Assembly (NCBI GenBank): GCA_024330965.1
Contig: JANDJL010000007.1
Span: 47,939 to 111,938, forward strand
Direction: 5' to 3'
Origin: Nitrospira sp.
Lineage (GTDB): Bacteria; Nitrospirota; Nitrospiria; Nitrospirales; Nitrospiraceae
Length of the DNA stretch: 64,000 bases
Under the pieces are notes generated by a model. The model was given only the letters and a program-made list of their open reading frames with translations, made no database searches and was not told where the DNA came from. The position numbers were made by a program, and so were the translations under genes. Positions 8,615 to 17,338 of this stretch are shown here, piece by piece (position 1 is the first letter of the stretch; every line of letters starts with the position of its first letter).

Positions 8615-8975
8615 TGACTCCCACCTTGCTCAGCCGCCCATGCCGCAGCTTCGGTTCCAACAGATCCCATATCAACTTCACCAGATTTTCACCTGTGGTC
8701 GTGCAATCGGCGAACGCGGGGTCGCAATTGAGATCATGATGATCAAACCGCTTGAGAACGGTTTCGGCGACCGTTCGATCGAGAGACGCGATCTCTTGCC
8801 CCTCATTTCCTCCGTCGCCGTTGATCGTGACCAGGACCACATAATTGTGGCCATGGCCGTTGGGGTTGTTGCATTTCCCGAACGCGGCTTGATTTTCGTC
8901 CTCGGTGAGGCGATCACTGTGAAGCCGATGGGCGGCGCAGAACCGATAACGCCTGGTGATCGTCATAGGAAACAT
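8571..8975 (-). CDS. 6-pyruvoyltetrahydropterin/6-carboxytetrahydropterin synthase family
   Basis: A PTPS-family enzyme (134 residues) acting on dihydroneopterin triphosphate, the FolE product. Zinc ligands are visible as His in FCAAHRLH (about residue 16) and the pair in NGHGHNY (about 41-43); the C-terminal ETRDNYFEY supplies the pterin-binding Glu. The catalytic Cys lies in [10 protein letters not shown], giving Cys-X5-His-Gly-His. In the published PTPS classification that spacing belongs to the 6-pyruvoyltetrahydropterin type, whereas QueD has Cys-X3-HGH. I therefore avoid the symbol queD. The gene overlaps folE by 44 bases. An ATG three codons in (8966) is an alternative start. Confidence 0.85.
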   Translation of the reverse strand: MFPMTITRRYRFCAAHRLHSDRLTEDENQAAFGKCNNPNGHGHNYVVLVTINGDGGNEGQEIASLDRTVAETVLKRFDHHDLNCDPAFADCTTTGENLVKLIWDLLEPKLRHGRLSKVGVIETRDNYFEYAGTA

Positions 8976-9001
8976 CCCCTTTTCTGCCTCATCCCATCAT
9001 T

Positions 9002-9044
9002 CATAAAGAAAAGCCAGGATTGCCCACCCATGAGCAACCCTGGC
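9002..9044 (-). terminator. Rho-independent terminator after erpA
   Basis: An 11-bp stem with one mismatch (9013-9023 against 9034-9044) and a 10-base loop, followed on the minus strand by TTTTCTTT. It lies 57 bases past the erpA stop and separates erpA from the PTPS/folE pair. Confidence 0.75.
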
Positions 9045-9100
9045 CTCAGGATCGATGCAATTCTAAAAAGAGGCCCTGCCGGAAATGCCGGCAACATGCC

Positions 9101-9421
9101 TCAATAACTGAATGAGCTGCCACAGCCACAGGTCGTTTTGGCCTGAGGGTTCTTGATGGAAAACCCCGAGCCCTGCACGCTGTCAACGTAATCGACCTCC
9201 GCCCCTTGCAGGAGCGGGGCGCTTTGGGAGTCCATGATCACCTTGACATCTCCCATTTCGATCACCGTATCGTCTTCGGCCATTTTCGATTCAAAGGCCA
9301 TCCCGTATTGATACCCATGGCATCCCCCGCCACGGACATAGACGCGCAGTCCGACGACATCTTTTTCCTCGGCCATCAATTCCTTGATCTTCTGTTCCGC
9401 CACCGGCGTGATTGTCAGCAT
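9101..9421 (-). CDS. erpA: Iron-sulfur cluster insertion protein, A-type carrier
   Basis: A-type carriers bind a 2Fe-2S or 4Fe-4S cluster and hand it to apo-enzymes. The 106-residue sequence has the three invariant cysteines: one in GGGCHGYQYGMAF (about residue 34) and two in the C-terminal CGCGSSF. The segment QGSGFSIKNPQA before the last motif is typical. A strong GAGGAGG ribosome-binding site lies 6 bases before the ATG. ErpA and IscA cannot be separated by eye; the symbol is the more probable of the two. The gene has its own promoter and terminator. Likely clients nearby are the ferredoxin and the NuoF-like protein upstream. Confidence 0.88.
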   Translation of the reverse strand: MLTITPVAEQKIKELMAEEKDVVGLRVYVRGGGCHGYQYGMAFESKMAEDDTVIEMGDVKVIMDSQSAPLLQGAEVDYVDSVQGSGFSIKNPQAKTTCGCGSSFSY

Positions 9422-9471
9422 GATTTCCTCCTCTTCTCTCGAATTCCGTACCTTACGGACTCGGCTCGTTT

Positions 9472-9499
9472 AGTGTAGCACCTCTTATCCCCAGATCAA
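9472..9499 (-). promoter_or_regulatory. Predicted erpA promoter
   Basis: On the minus strand TTGATC (9499-9494), a 16-base spacer and TACACT (9477-9472). In the resulting 5' leader an exact palindrome, TCCGTA-CCT-TACGGA (9445-9459), could be an operator or a small hairpin. Confidence 0.5.
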
Positions 9500-9520
9500 C
9501 ACCCCCGGACCTCAGGCGGG

Positions 9521-9850
9521 TCACAACCCGGGCATGTCACGGCTGTGAGCCTCCCACTTGCTTTTCGGAACGCGCACGACGACATCGCCCAGCACCCGTG
9601 CCTGGCACGCCAACCGATGCCGAGAATCGCTCAGCGCTTCGCGATCCAAGAGATCCTGTTCATCAAAATCGATCTCGGAGAGATGTTCCGAGCCCGCTTC
9701 AACCTCGACCCGACAGGTCGTACACGACGCGTTACCGCCGCAGTCATGATTCAGAGGCAATCCCAGGGCTTTTGCCGCATCCAAAAGCGACGTATTGGCG
9801 TCCACCTCTCCACTCCACTCTTCATGATGCAGGAAGGTCACTCGCGGCAT
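9521..9850 (-). CDS. 2Fe-2S ferredoxin
   Basis: A plant/adrenodoxin-type ferredoxin of 109 residues. CGGNASCTTC supplies three ligands and RLACQ the fourth, around a beta-grasp core. It would carry single electrons in the cytoplasm. The start is the ATG at 9850, preceded at 6 bases by AGGAG, giving the family start MPRVTFLHHE. The longer frame to 9952 overlaps the NuoF-like gene and adds an unrelated tail. It lies 25 bases downstream of the NuoF-like gene, so the two are probably one operon in which the flavoprotein passes NADH electrons to this ferredoxin; that link is inference. Confidence 0.9.
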   Translation of the reverse strand: MPRVTFLHHEEWSGEVDANTSLLDAAKALGLPLNHDCGGNASCTTCRVEVEAGSEHLSEIDFDEQDLLDREALSDSRHRLACQARVLGDVVVRVPKSKWEAHSRDMPGL

Positions 9851-9875
9851 CACGATCTCCTGACTCTCACATATT

Positions 9876-11180
9876 TCACAATGGGGCGCCGGCACTGGCC
9901 GTTTCCCCTTGATAGGGGCACCGCCCCAACCGAATATGTTCTTCATACTCATGACGGAACAGCCTGACGCTGCTCTGCACCAAGACCGATGCGCCCGTCA
10001 CCAGGGTGCAATAGCCGGTGCCTTTGACAAAACCGCAGAGCTGCAAAAGACTATCGAGGTCCTTTTGCGTCCCATGGCCTTCTTCAATCTTGGTCATGAG
10101 CGCGGCCAAGTTGATCGTGCCCATCCGACAGGGAGGACATTGGCCGCAACTCTCGTTCTTGAAAAACTTTGAGAATTGGAGCGTCTTCGCCACCATGCAC
10201 GTGGCGTCATCCACGACAATGACACCTGCCGAGCCCAGCCCGGTACCCGCTTGCTTCAGCGAATCAAAGTCCATGCGGAGGTCGAGTTGATCGGCCGTCA
10301 CCATCGAAAATGCCGGCCCTCCCGGAAAGACCGCCTTGATCTTGCGGCCGCCCGGCACACCTCCTCCGCACTGCTCGATCAATGTCCGGATCGTCACTCC
10401 CATGGGCATTTCGTACACGCCGGGACGGTTGACGGCTCCGCTCAAAGAAAACATCATGGTGCCCGGACATTTTTCCGTGCCCACTTGGGTAAACCACGCC
10501 GCTCCTTTTTGGAGAATCCGAGGAACGTTGCAGAGCGTCTCGACGTTGTTCACCAAGGTCGGCTTTCCATACAAGCCGAAGTCGGTGGGATAAAAGGGCG
10601 GTTTCTGTCTGGGCATGGCCGGACGCCCTTGCATGGATTCTAACATAGCGGTCTCTTCACCCGCGACGTAGCTCCCATATCCCTCGAAAATTTGCAGGTC
10701 CACGTCCACCCCGCTTCCGAAGACGTTGGTGCCCAGAAAACCTCGCGCCCTTGCCTGCTCCAACGCCTTTTTCAGGTTCTCCCGCTCTTCATGGTACTCA
10801 TGATTGATGTAAATAAAGGCAGCCTTCGCCCTCACGGTGTGCGACGCAATCAAACATCCCTCAATCAATTGATGGGGGAGGATCCGCAATAGATGGCGGT
10901 CCTTAAAGGTCCCGGGCTCATGTTCTCCCGCATTGCAGACGAAATACCGTTCTTGAACTCGATGGTTGAGCACCTTGTCCCACTTGACTCCCGTAGGAAA
11001 TCCGGCTCCCCCTCGCCCTCGCAGACCGGATTTCTTAAGCTCGTCCACGACTTGCGCCGCGCTCAATTCCTTGACGCACCGTTCCCATCCCCCGTATCCT
11101 CCGACATTCAGGTAGCCGTCGATCTCCCACGGCTCACCTTCAAGCCGCTGGACCAGTCGCGGCTCTTCACTGATCAACAT
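9876..11180 (-). CDS. NuoF-like NADH-binding flavoprotein subunit
   Basis: Homologous to the 51-kDa subunit of complex I (NuoF) and of NAD-linked hydrogenases and formate dehydrogenases. RGRGGAGFPTG (NADH binding), CNAGEHEPGTFKDR and YGSYVAGEETAMLES (FMN binding) are present. SCGQCPPCRMG plus a later Cys (FVKGTGYC) ligate a 4Fe-4S cluster. The 434 residues match NuoF length. The ATG at 11180 has GGAG six bases upstream and is preferred to the GTG at 11192. No nuoE, nuoG or other complex I genes are adjacent, so this may be a separate NADH:ferredoxin-type module with the ferredoxin gene just downstream rather than part of complex I. Confidence 0.88.
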   Translation of the reverse strand: MLISEEPRLVQRLEGEPWEIDGYLNVGGYGGWERCVKELSAAQVVDELKKSGLRGRGGAGFPTGVKWDKVLNHRVQERYFVCNAGEHEPGTFKDRHLLRILPHQLIEGCLIASHTVRAKAAFIYINHEYHEERENLKKALEQARARGFLGTNVFGSGVDVDLQIFEGYGSYVAGEETAMLESMQGRPAMPRQKPPFYPTDFGLYGKPTLVNNVETLCNVPRILQKGAAWFTQVGTEKCPGTMMFSLSGAVNRPGVYEMPMGVTIRTLIEQCGGGVPGGRKIKAVFPGGPAFSMVTADQLDLRMDFDSLKQAGTGLGSAGVIVVDDATCMVAKTLQFSKFFKNESCGQCPPCRMGTINLAALMTKIEEGHGTQKDLDSLLQLCGFVKGTGYCTLVTGASVLVQSSVRLFRHEYEEHIRLGRCPYQGETASAGAPL

Positions 11181-11344
11181 CACCGACTCCACTTGTTGTT
11201 ACATTCAGCAACGATTTCTCCCGCTCGCACTATACGGCTCCTTTTCCCGGCCCGTCAAGGCAATGGCTGACATTAGGCCCCAATCGTCGAAGACGACGGG
11301 CTAGGAGACCCATCAACCTCTAGGCATAGAGGGGAGATCAGAAC

Positions 11345-11380
11345 GTAAGAACCGTCGCCGGTGGAGTCGCCTCCACCGGC
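11345..11380 (-). terminator. Strong hairpin after the PuuD-like gene
   Basis: A perfect 10-bp GC-rich stem (11357-11366 with 11371-11380) around a 4-base loop, 12 bases beyond the stop codon. It is followed on the minus strand by GACGGTTCTTACGTTC, a broken T tract. It probably acts as a terminator or mRNA 3' stabiliser. A second small hairpin (CCTCTA/TAGAGG, 11317-11332) follows. Confidence 0.55.
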
Positions 11381-11391
11381 ATCAACGGCCT

Positions 11392-11979
11392 TTATCGAAA
11401 GTGACTGCCGGCCCCCATGAAAAACAACATGGGAATCGACAGCATGAAGTTCACACGAGAAGCCAGTAACGCGGTCCTCCCCCATTGCGCCATTTCTGGC
11501 GGCGTCGGAGTCCCCTGCGCGGCAGCGGTCACGGCGGCGATGATCTTCTTTTGGTTCGGCCAGATGATCCCATGGACATTGCCCATCATGATGATGCCAA
11601 GCAATCCTCCGATCGCCAGGGCCACTGCCCCCGTTCCGCCCTTGTGATACATCATGCCGTACAAGAGCACGCCTGCAATCACCGTCACCGTGGCCCCGTG
11701 TCGGAACCAATTGAGCGCGGCTGGCATGAGTTTCGGGATCACGACGTTTTTGGTCGGCCCATCCAGGCTTTTCAAAAAGGCGGCGTTGATCAAGTTAAAG
11801 AAATACAACAATCCGATCCATGTAATCCCCGCTAGGAAATGGATCCACCGGAGAATCATCTGGGGCCAATCGGCTTCGCCGGCGCTGATGCCGGTCAATC
11901 CCAAATAGACGACGATCAATACAATGGAGAGCGCAAACCCCGCGGCCATGGTCTGCAATGGATCTTCAAGAAATTTCAT
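11392..11979 (-). CDS. PuuD-like (urate hydroxylase N-terminal family) membrane protein
   Basis: An integral membrane protein of 195 residues with about four hydrophobic helices. WIHFLAGITWIGLLYFFN and GNVHGIIWPNQK resemble the membrane domain of PuuD/DUF989 proteins, where conserved His residues are thought to bind haem. The start ATG at 11979 is fixed by AGGAGG four bases upstream. It lacks the cytochrome c domain of the full PuuD, so urate oxidation should not be assumed. It stands alone between mdh and the NuoF-like gene, with a strong hairpin behind it. Confidence 0.65.
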   Translation of the reverse strand: MKFLEDPLQTMAAGFALSIVLIVVYLGLTGISAGEADWPQMILRWIHFLAGITWIGLLYFFNLINAAFLKSLDGPTKNVVIPKLMPAALNWFRHGATVTVIAGVLLYGMMYHKGGTGAVALAIGGLLGIIMMGNVHGIIWPNQKKIIAAVTAAAQGTPTPPEMAQWGRTALLASRVNFMLSIPMLFFMGAGSHFR

Positions 11980-12139
11980 AATCCTCCTCGTCACACGGTT
12001 GACTATCAGCTTGTGTCTCTACTTCAGTCTTTCTCCGAATGTCAAGTCAACGCGCCCGGCCTCTCGACGAGGCGCCGACGAACCGGGGGCACCGATCGGG
12101 ATGGCACCGACCTCGCATTTTCCCCTGAACAACCACGGT

Positions 12140-13078
12140 TTACGCCATCAGCTCATCGACCCTCGTGCACAGTTCTCGAACCGCATCGGCCGACGCGTTC
12201 AGCGCCGCTCGCTCGGCTGGCTCAAGATCGTACTCAACGATCTCTTCGACGCCGGCGCGTCCGACCCTGACCGGAACACCGACGATCACATTCCTGAGCC
12301 CGTACTCCCCCTCGCAAAGAACAGAGCACGGCATTACCCGCTTTTCATCCTTGTATATCGCCTCCACCATGTCAACAGCCGAAGCCGACGGCGCGTAGAA
12401 AGCGCTGCCCGTCTTCAGGAGGCCGACGATCTCGGCCCCCCCGTCGCGGGTGCGCTTGACGATCGCGTCCAGCTTTTCCTTGGACATCAGGGCCGATACG
12501 GGCGTCCCTCTGACCGTCGTGTAGCGCGGGAGCGGTACCATTGTATCACCGTGCCCGCCGAGCACCATGGCCTGGACGTCAGGTCCCGGTACGTTCAACT
12601 CTTCCGCGATGAACAAGCGCATGCGGGCCGAATCCAAGACCCCTCCCATGCCGAGAACTCGAGACTTGGGCAACCCGCTCACGCGAAGTGCCACATGCAC
12701 CATGGCATCCAGCGGATTTGTGACCAGGATCAGGATAATCTCTGGGGAGCGGGACACCAATTCGGACACGACGGATTTGACAATCTTTGCATTGGTCACC
12801 AACAGCTCATCGCGGCTCATCCCCGGCTTTCGCGGCATACCCGAGGTGATCACCGCGATCGACGAGCCGGTCGTTTCCACGTAGCCATTGGTGCCGACCA
12901 CGCGGGTGCTGTATCCGCAGATCGGTCCCGCCTGAGAAATATCGAGGGCCTTGCCCTGGGGGATCCCCTCAGCAATGTCAACCAAGACCACATCGTACGT
13001 ATCTTTCTCCGCCAACCGCTGAGCGGTCGCCCCCCCGACGTTTCCCGCACCCACGACGGTGACTTTGGCTCGTTTCAT
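12140..13078 (-). CDS. mdh: Malate dehydrogenase
   Basis: An NAD-dependent malate dehydrogenase of the LDH-like group (312 residues) that interconverts malate and oxaloacetate in the TCA cycle. [16 protein letters not shown] is the dinucleotide-binding turn. [15 protein letters not shown] has the Arg pair that selects the dicarboxylate, VTNPLD the substrate-binding Asn, and [10 protein letters not shown] the catalytic His. The start [10 protein letters not shown] (13078) is preceded by GGGAGGGGCGG. It is the last gene of a probable run with the 136-residue protein and the NorD-like gene. Confidence 0.95.
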   Translation of the reverse strand: MKRAKVTVVGAGNVGGATAQRLAEKDTYDVVLVDIAEGIPQGKALDISQAGPICGYSTRVVGTNGYVETTGSSIAVITSGMPRKPGMSRDELLVTNAKIVKSVVSELVSRSPEIILILVTNPLDAMVHVALRVSGLPKSRVLGMGGVLDSARMRLFIAEELNVPGPDVQAMVLGGHGDTMVPLPRYTTVRGTPVSALMSKEKLDAIVKRTRDGGAEIVGLLKTGSAFYAPSASAVDMVEAIYKDEKRVMPCSVLCEGEYGLRNVIVGVPVRVGRAGVEEIVEYDLEPAERAALNASADAVRELCTRVDELMA

Positions 13079-13155
13079 ATCCGCCCCTCCCACACAAAGG
13101 CATCGTGGCCCGCATCAAGACCCATCATGATTCACCGGCGAGCCTGCTGGTGGTC

Positions 13156-13566
13156 TCACCCCCCATGTTCCGTCCAGCCCGCCACTTTGAAGTTGATCGT
13201 GCAGACAAAATTCTCTCCATCGTAAAAATTGAGTTTGACCTTTTTTTTGCCGTACCGGTTTGCCAGAAACTCCTCGGGATTCTCGATCAGTTCCTGATAG
13301 CCGCCGGGCGGATACTCTCCCAGTTCGTGGAACACAACGATCATCCCCTCCTTCACTTCCTCGAGCACTTTGACGCGACAACGCGGAAAAACCTCCCAGA
13401 ACTTGGCCTCGATCATCTCCTTCGTCGGTTCCGGACGATCCTCTCCCGGCGCGACCGGCTGGGCGAACTTAGCCAACCGGCGGACATAGGGATACTGATG
13501 CCCCGTAAACAGTTTGTAGAGCCATGGGGGAACGGACGGTTTTCCAGTCACGTCTGCCTCATGCAT
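13156..13566 (-). CDS. Conserved-looking hypothetical protein
   Basis: A soluble 136-residue protein that I do not recognise. It is rich in aromatic and charged residues (PPWLYKLF, FWEVFPRC, VVFHELGEYPPGG, KKVKLNFYDGENF), contains two Cys and has no signal peptide or membrane segment. A GAGGGCGG ribosome-binding site precedes its ATG. It starts 16 bases after the NorD-like gene ends and is followed at 77 bases by mdh, so it is probably co-transcribed with both. Confidence 0.7.
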   Translation of the reverse strand: MHEADVTGKPSVPPWLYKLFTGHQYPYVRRLAKFAQPVAPGEDRPEPTKEMIEAKFWEVFPRCRVKVLEEVKEGMIVVFHELGEYPPGGYQELIENPEEFLANRYGKKKVKLNFYDGENFVCTINFKVAGWTEHGG

Positions 13567-13582
13567 CCGCCCTCGTTGTCTT

Positions 13583-16500
13583 TCACGCCGTCAGCCGCCG
13601 GTACACGGTCGGCAGTCGCGTCGGCAGCGATTCGACACGATCGATGACCACGAATCGCACATCGCCGTACATGCGGCGCTGGTACTCGGTCGTCTCCTGA
13701 TCGATGGTCACGCAAAACGGATAGATGCCGTGCCGCCGAGCCTCTTGCAACGCTCTCTTGGTGTCCTCCACGGCGTAGTCATCCTTATAATTCTCCCCGT
13801 CCAGCGGCCTGCCATCGCTTAAGAGGATCAACAGCCGATGCTTGGCGCTCCGCTTGAGCAACTTGGCCGAAGCATGGCGAATCGCCGCTCCGTCGCGATT
13901 CTGTCGTTGAGGGCCGAGCCCCCCCAGCCGACGAGCGGCGGCCGTCCCCAATCGATCATCGAAATCCTTGACGATGAAAAAATCGACCGACGCAGCCCCC
14001 TCGCCGGAATAGGCGTAGAGACCGTATTGATCACCGACAGCCTCCAGCGCTTCGCAGAGCAGCACCAGGCTTTCCTTCTCGATATCGATCACCCGGCGTC
14101 CGCTGTCGAGCTTCCGGCCCGTCGATCCGCTGATATCGACCAAAAACGCAGTGGCGACGCTGCGATCCCGCTTGTCCCGCCGAATATACACACGATCGCT
14201 TCCTTCCAGCCCCGCCCGCAATTCCGCGGCCCTTCGAACGACGGCATCGATATCCGGATCCTCTCCCTCCGCTTGTCCGGCGACCCGGCGATAGGCGACG
14301 GGACGCAGCCCCTCGAACAACTTTCGAAGCGACGCGATCTGGCCGCGATGACTTGCAAGAATCGCCTCGACGCCGTCGTCGGAGCCGGCCTCCGCAGGCC
14401 GCTCGATGATTCGGCAGCGGTTGACACGGTAATCCTGAATCGCATAATCCCACTCCGGATAACGGACAGTCCGTTCCTCGGACACCGTCGATTCAGGCTC
14501 CAATCGTCGCTCGGCATCGACCGACAGCAACGCCTCAACGGCGGCGGGCATCCGTTGACCACCGGCAGGCGGGTCGCTTGCATCGGGCTTGCGACCGCCC
14601 CGCTCGGTGCCCGAGACCGAGTCGCTTCGGTCGGAGAACGAGCCGTGTTTGCCGGTCGTCCCGCTTTCCTTGGCGTCTTGTTCATCGACCTGCTTGATCG
14701 GCTCCCCGTCCCACGTAATGAGCTCCGGATTCATCTCACCGCGGTAGGCATGGTTGATGAGAGGGCGGTACATATCGGTCGGCTGTTCCGAAACGACGGG
14801 GGCCGGTGTCCCCGTCTCCTGTTCATCGGCTGCCCGGTCTTCAGGCGAGTCATCTCGAAGGAGCTTCGAGTGCGACGCCGCTAGTTCCTCGATCTTGACG
14901 TACAGCGCATCGGTCAAGCGCACGGCATCCTCTGCCGTCGCCCCCTTCCGGAAAAGCGGCCGGCACAGAGCCCACAGCTCAGAGACCTCCCGCTCGATCG
15001 CCCGAGGGACCGCCGAATCAAGAGACTCGCCCGTTGAAAGGCGAAAGAGACCTTCGACCATCAGTTCTCTGACCGTGATTGTCCCATCGCGACGCCGGGC
15101 CATCGAGGCCTCGGCCGCCAAGAGGGCGAGATCGCGCCGGAGTCCCGGGTATTCCGTTTGAAGCAGGAATTCCACGCGCGCATCCTCCAAGACGGTCCAT
15201 AGATCTTGCGCAAGCCTCGGCAGTGGATAGAGCTGAAACAACGCGTTCAACGTCTGAGGGACAGGACGAGACAAAGGGCCGTATCGTCGCCTGACTCCCT
15301 CGATCATATCCGCAAGCGCCGCCAGCCTGAGCCGATACGTGCCAAATTGCAAGTGACCGGCTTCGTGCGCCGCCATCACCATGGACCACCGTTCATTCTC
15401 CTCCGCCGTGGCGTAGCGGCGGAGGATTGCCGGCAAGAATATCGTGCGCCCGTCCGGGCCGACCGTCGCTCGGACGTTGGCAGTTGACGCCGACTCGGGA
15501 AGCGCCGCTATCGTGACGTCCGTTCCGCAAAGCCCTTGGACGAAGAGTTTGATTCTCCGGGCAACCCGCCGAAGCGGAACACCCGCCATCGCCCGTTCAA
15601 CCGAGGCAAGGGCATTGCGGGATTCCATCCCAAAATAGACCCGCCCGCCCTCTCGACTGTAAGCCAACACATCCATGCCGGCCTTCAGCCAACTCTCAAA
15701 CCGCGAGCGGGCTTCGGGCCCCTCTCCGATCAACATCATGACGTCCGGACCGCGTCGAAGGTACAAAAGCGCCGCCTGCGCGTCACGTTCGGCGAGCAGC
15801 GCGCCGTATTGCAGCAGTTCGAGCCGCCGCTCTTCCGACGGAAGCGCGTGCAGGATCTGTGGAGACTCTGCAAGCCATGCGACCGCCGACTCGGGAGAGC
15901 GTTCGGCCAGCAATGACGCCAACTCCAGGGACCGCGAACGAACGGCGGGCTGTTCGATTTCCCCCAGCACCTTGGGGCTCGTGCGCATGAACGCGATCAT
16001 GGCCAGATAATCCGGCTTGCCCAACGTATTGGTTGTGACGAGATGCATGCCGACCGACAACCACGTTCGGACGTCCTCGATTTGCAACACGGCGGCCACA
16101 CGAGCCATCTGTCGGACGTACTCAATGCCTGCTACCGCATCGACCGCTGTCAGCTCGAGACCGACGTCCAGCCAGCGTCTGGCGTCCCCGAATGGAATTG
16201 TCTTCTCAAGGTCCGGCGCGACACGAAAAAATTCCCATGCCGCCGTGACATCACGATCGGCCGCCTCCATCCCGACGGCGAGGGCCTCTCCGCGCGTCTC
16301 GGTTCGTTCCAGCGAGCCGAGGATCATGGGGCTTTCCTTGAAGTATCTCAACGCGGCGGCTCCGGATGATTGAGCCAACACAACGCCCATGTCCAGCCAG
16401 GGAATGATCACGGAAAGCCCGCCGCACCGATCAAGCTCGGGAAGGGCGTCAACGGCCGCCCTCGCCGCCTTGGCCGACACCGTCTCGAGTTCATCCAGCA

Positions 16501-16636
16501 GGGCCGCGATGTGTGCCGCGGCATCGGGCCGATCCGCCGTCTCTTCCACTCGTGCAACAAACGCGCGAGCGGCCTCGGCACCCAGGCTGGCCGCCAGCCG
16601 GTTGATCAACGCACTCCGGACTGAACACTCGCTCAT
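13583..16636 (-). CDS. NorD-like protein with HExxH motif and C-terminal VWA domain
   Basis: A 1017-residue cytoplasmic protein. The first ~400 residues are helical repeat-like segments with recurring Trp-Leu and Ser-Pro patterns. HEAGH lies at about residues 421-425 (MVMAAHEAGHLQFG), followed some 55 residues later by LEDARVEF, a possible third ligand. A long acidic linker follows. The last ~190 residues form a von Willebrand A domain with the MIDAS motif DISGST near residue 832. This layout matches NorD/CbbO-type proteins, which work with MoxR AAA ATPases to insert or activate metal centres of target enzymes. No MoxR/NorQ partner is adjacent. The start at 16636 has AGGA at five bases; the frame runs further upstream without support. 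Confidence 0.8.
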   Translation of the reverse strand: MSECSVRSALINRLAASLGAEAARAFVARVEETADRPDAAAHIAALLDELETVSAKAARAAVDALPELDRCGGLSVIIPWLDMGVVLAQSSGAAALRYFKESPMILGSLERTETRGEALAVGMEAADRDVTAAWEFFRVAPDLEKTIPFGDARRWLDVGLELTAVDAVAGIEYVRQMARVAAVLQIEDVRTWLSVGMHLVTTNTLGKPDYLAMIAFMRTSPKVLGEIEQPAVRSRSLELASLLAERSPESAVAWLAESPQILHALPSEERRLELLQYGALLAERDAQAALLYLRRGPDVMMLIGEGPEARSRFESWLKAGMDVLAYSREGGRVYFGMESRNALASVERAMAGVPLRRVARRIKLFVQGLCGTDVTIAALPESASTANVRATVGPDGRTIFLPAILRRYATAEENERWSMVMAAHEAGHLQFGTYRLRLAALADMIEGVRRRYGPLSRPVPQTLNALFQLYPLPRLAQDLWTVLEDARVEFLLQTEYPGLRRDLALLAAEASMARRRDGTITVRELMVEGLFRLSTGESLDSAVPRAIEREVSELWALCRPLFRKGATAEDAVRLTDALYVKIEELAASHSKLLRDDSPEDRAADEQETGTPAPVVSEQPTDMYRPLINHAYRGEMNPELITWDGEPIKQVDEQDAKESGTTGKHGSFSDRSDSVSGTERGGRKPDASDPPAGGQRMPAAVEALLSVDAERRLEPESTVSEERTVRYPEWDYAIQDYRVNRCRIIERPAEAGSDDGVEAILASHRGQIASLRKLFEGLRPVAYRRVAGQAEGEDPDIDAVVRRAAELRAGLEGSDRVYIRRDKRDRSVATAFLVDISGSTGRKLDSGRRVIDIEKESLVLLCEALEAVGDQYGLYAYSGEGAASVDFFIVKDFDDRLGTAAARRLGGLGPQRQNRDGAAIRHASAKLLKRSAKHRLLILLSDGRPLDGENYKDDYAVEDTKRALQEARRHGIYPFCVTIDQETTEYQRRMYGDVRFVVIDRVESLPTRLPTVYRRLTA

Positions 16637-16667
16637 AAGTCCTGTGACTACAGATGAAAGGCCTCGA

Positions 16668-16697
16668 TTGTAATGAAGCAAAATTCCCCTGTAAACT
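16668..16697 (+). promoter_or_regulatory. Possible promoter of the FTR-like gene
   Basis: TTGTAA (16668-16673), an 18-base spacer and TAAACT (16692-16697) lie in the gap between the divergent NorD-like and FTR genes, about 43 bases before the GTG start. Moderate match only. Confidence 0.4.
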
Positions 16698-16739
16698 AGC
16701 GAATAGTACCGTTTGGCTTTTGAAAGAGAGGAGTCGTCC

Positions 16740-17168
16740 GTGACCGAACCAACACCCGAGAGTCTCGAAAAGATCGTAAAGTTCGTGCAAGGATACGCCG
16801 AGAAAAGCGGCACCGTTATGCATCCCAACCCCTCCGTCACCGAGGCGGTCGTCCACGGTCTGGCGATGCACCTAGATGAGCTCGGCAAACCGCTTTGCCC
16901 CTGCAATTTTTACAAAGACAAGCGGGCGGAAGCCAAACTACGGCGTTGGATCTGCGCCTGCGACGAAATGCAGATCTACAAGTACTGTCATTGCCTGCTC
17001 TTCGTCCGCGAAGACGGCATGCCGATCACCGAATACCTCCCCGAAGGGCATGAAGGCCGGGAAATCTATGGAATTGTTCCCGACCCCACCCCGGGGAAAG
17101 GCCGCGCGCTCAAGCACAAAGCGGCGGGTCAGACTTCGAGACTGGACGAAGCACCGACGGGTTCGTAG
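16740..17168 (+). CDS. Ferredoxin:thioredoxin reductase catalytic subunit-like protein
   Basis: The protein carries CPC (53-55), CAC (72-74) and CHC (83-85) with spacings of 16 and 8 residues. This is the exact ligand/disulfide layout of the FTR catalytic chain, where four Cys hold a 4Fe-4S cluster and two form the redox disulfide that is passed to thioredoxin. The middle motif is CAC instead of the usual CPC. I chose the GTG at 16740 because GAGAGGAG stands seven bases upstream; this gives 142 residues, including a Lys-rich tail after the domain. No FTR variable subunit or thioredoxin gene is nearby. The ferredoxin at 9.5 kb is a possible partner, by inference only. Confidence 0.88.
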   Translation: MTEPTPESLEKIVKFVQGYAEKSGTVMHPNPSVTEAVVHGLAMHLDELGKPLCPCNFYKDKRAEAKLRRWICACDEMQIYKYCHCLLFVREDGMPITEYLPEGHEGREIYGIVPDPTPGKGRALKHKAAGQTSRLDEAPTGS

Positions 17169-17338
17169 CCGCCGTGCGCCCAGTTGGCGGGTTCCCGCTA
17201 GTCTTCTTCTCGTCGTCGGCCGCCGGGAGGTGGGAAACGAAGGTGAGAGGGTTGGATCCGTAGGAGACGGGCGCGTGAACCGGTATCGACGAAACAGGCG
17301 GCCGCTCGCTTCGTCAAGATTCAGAAGGTAGGAGTGCC

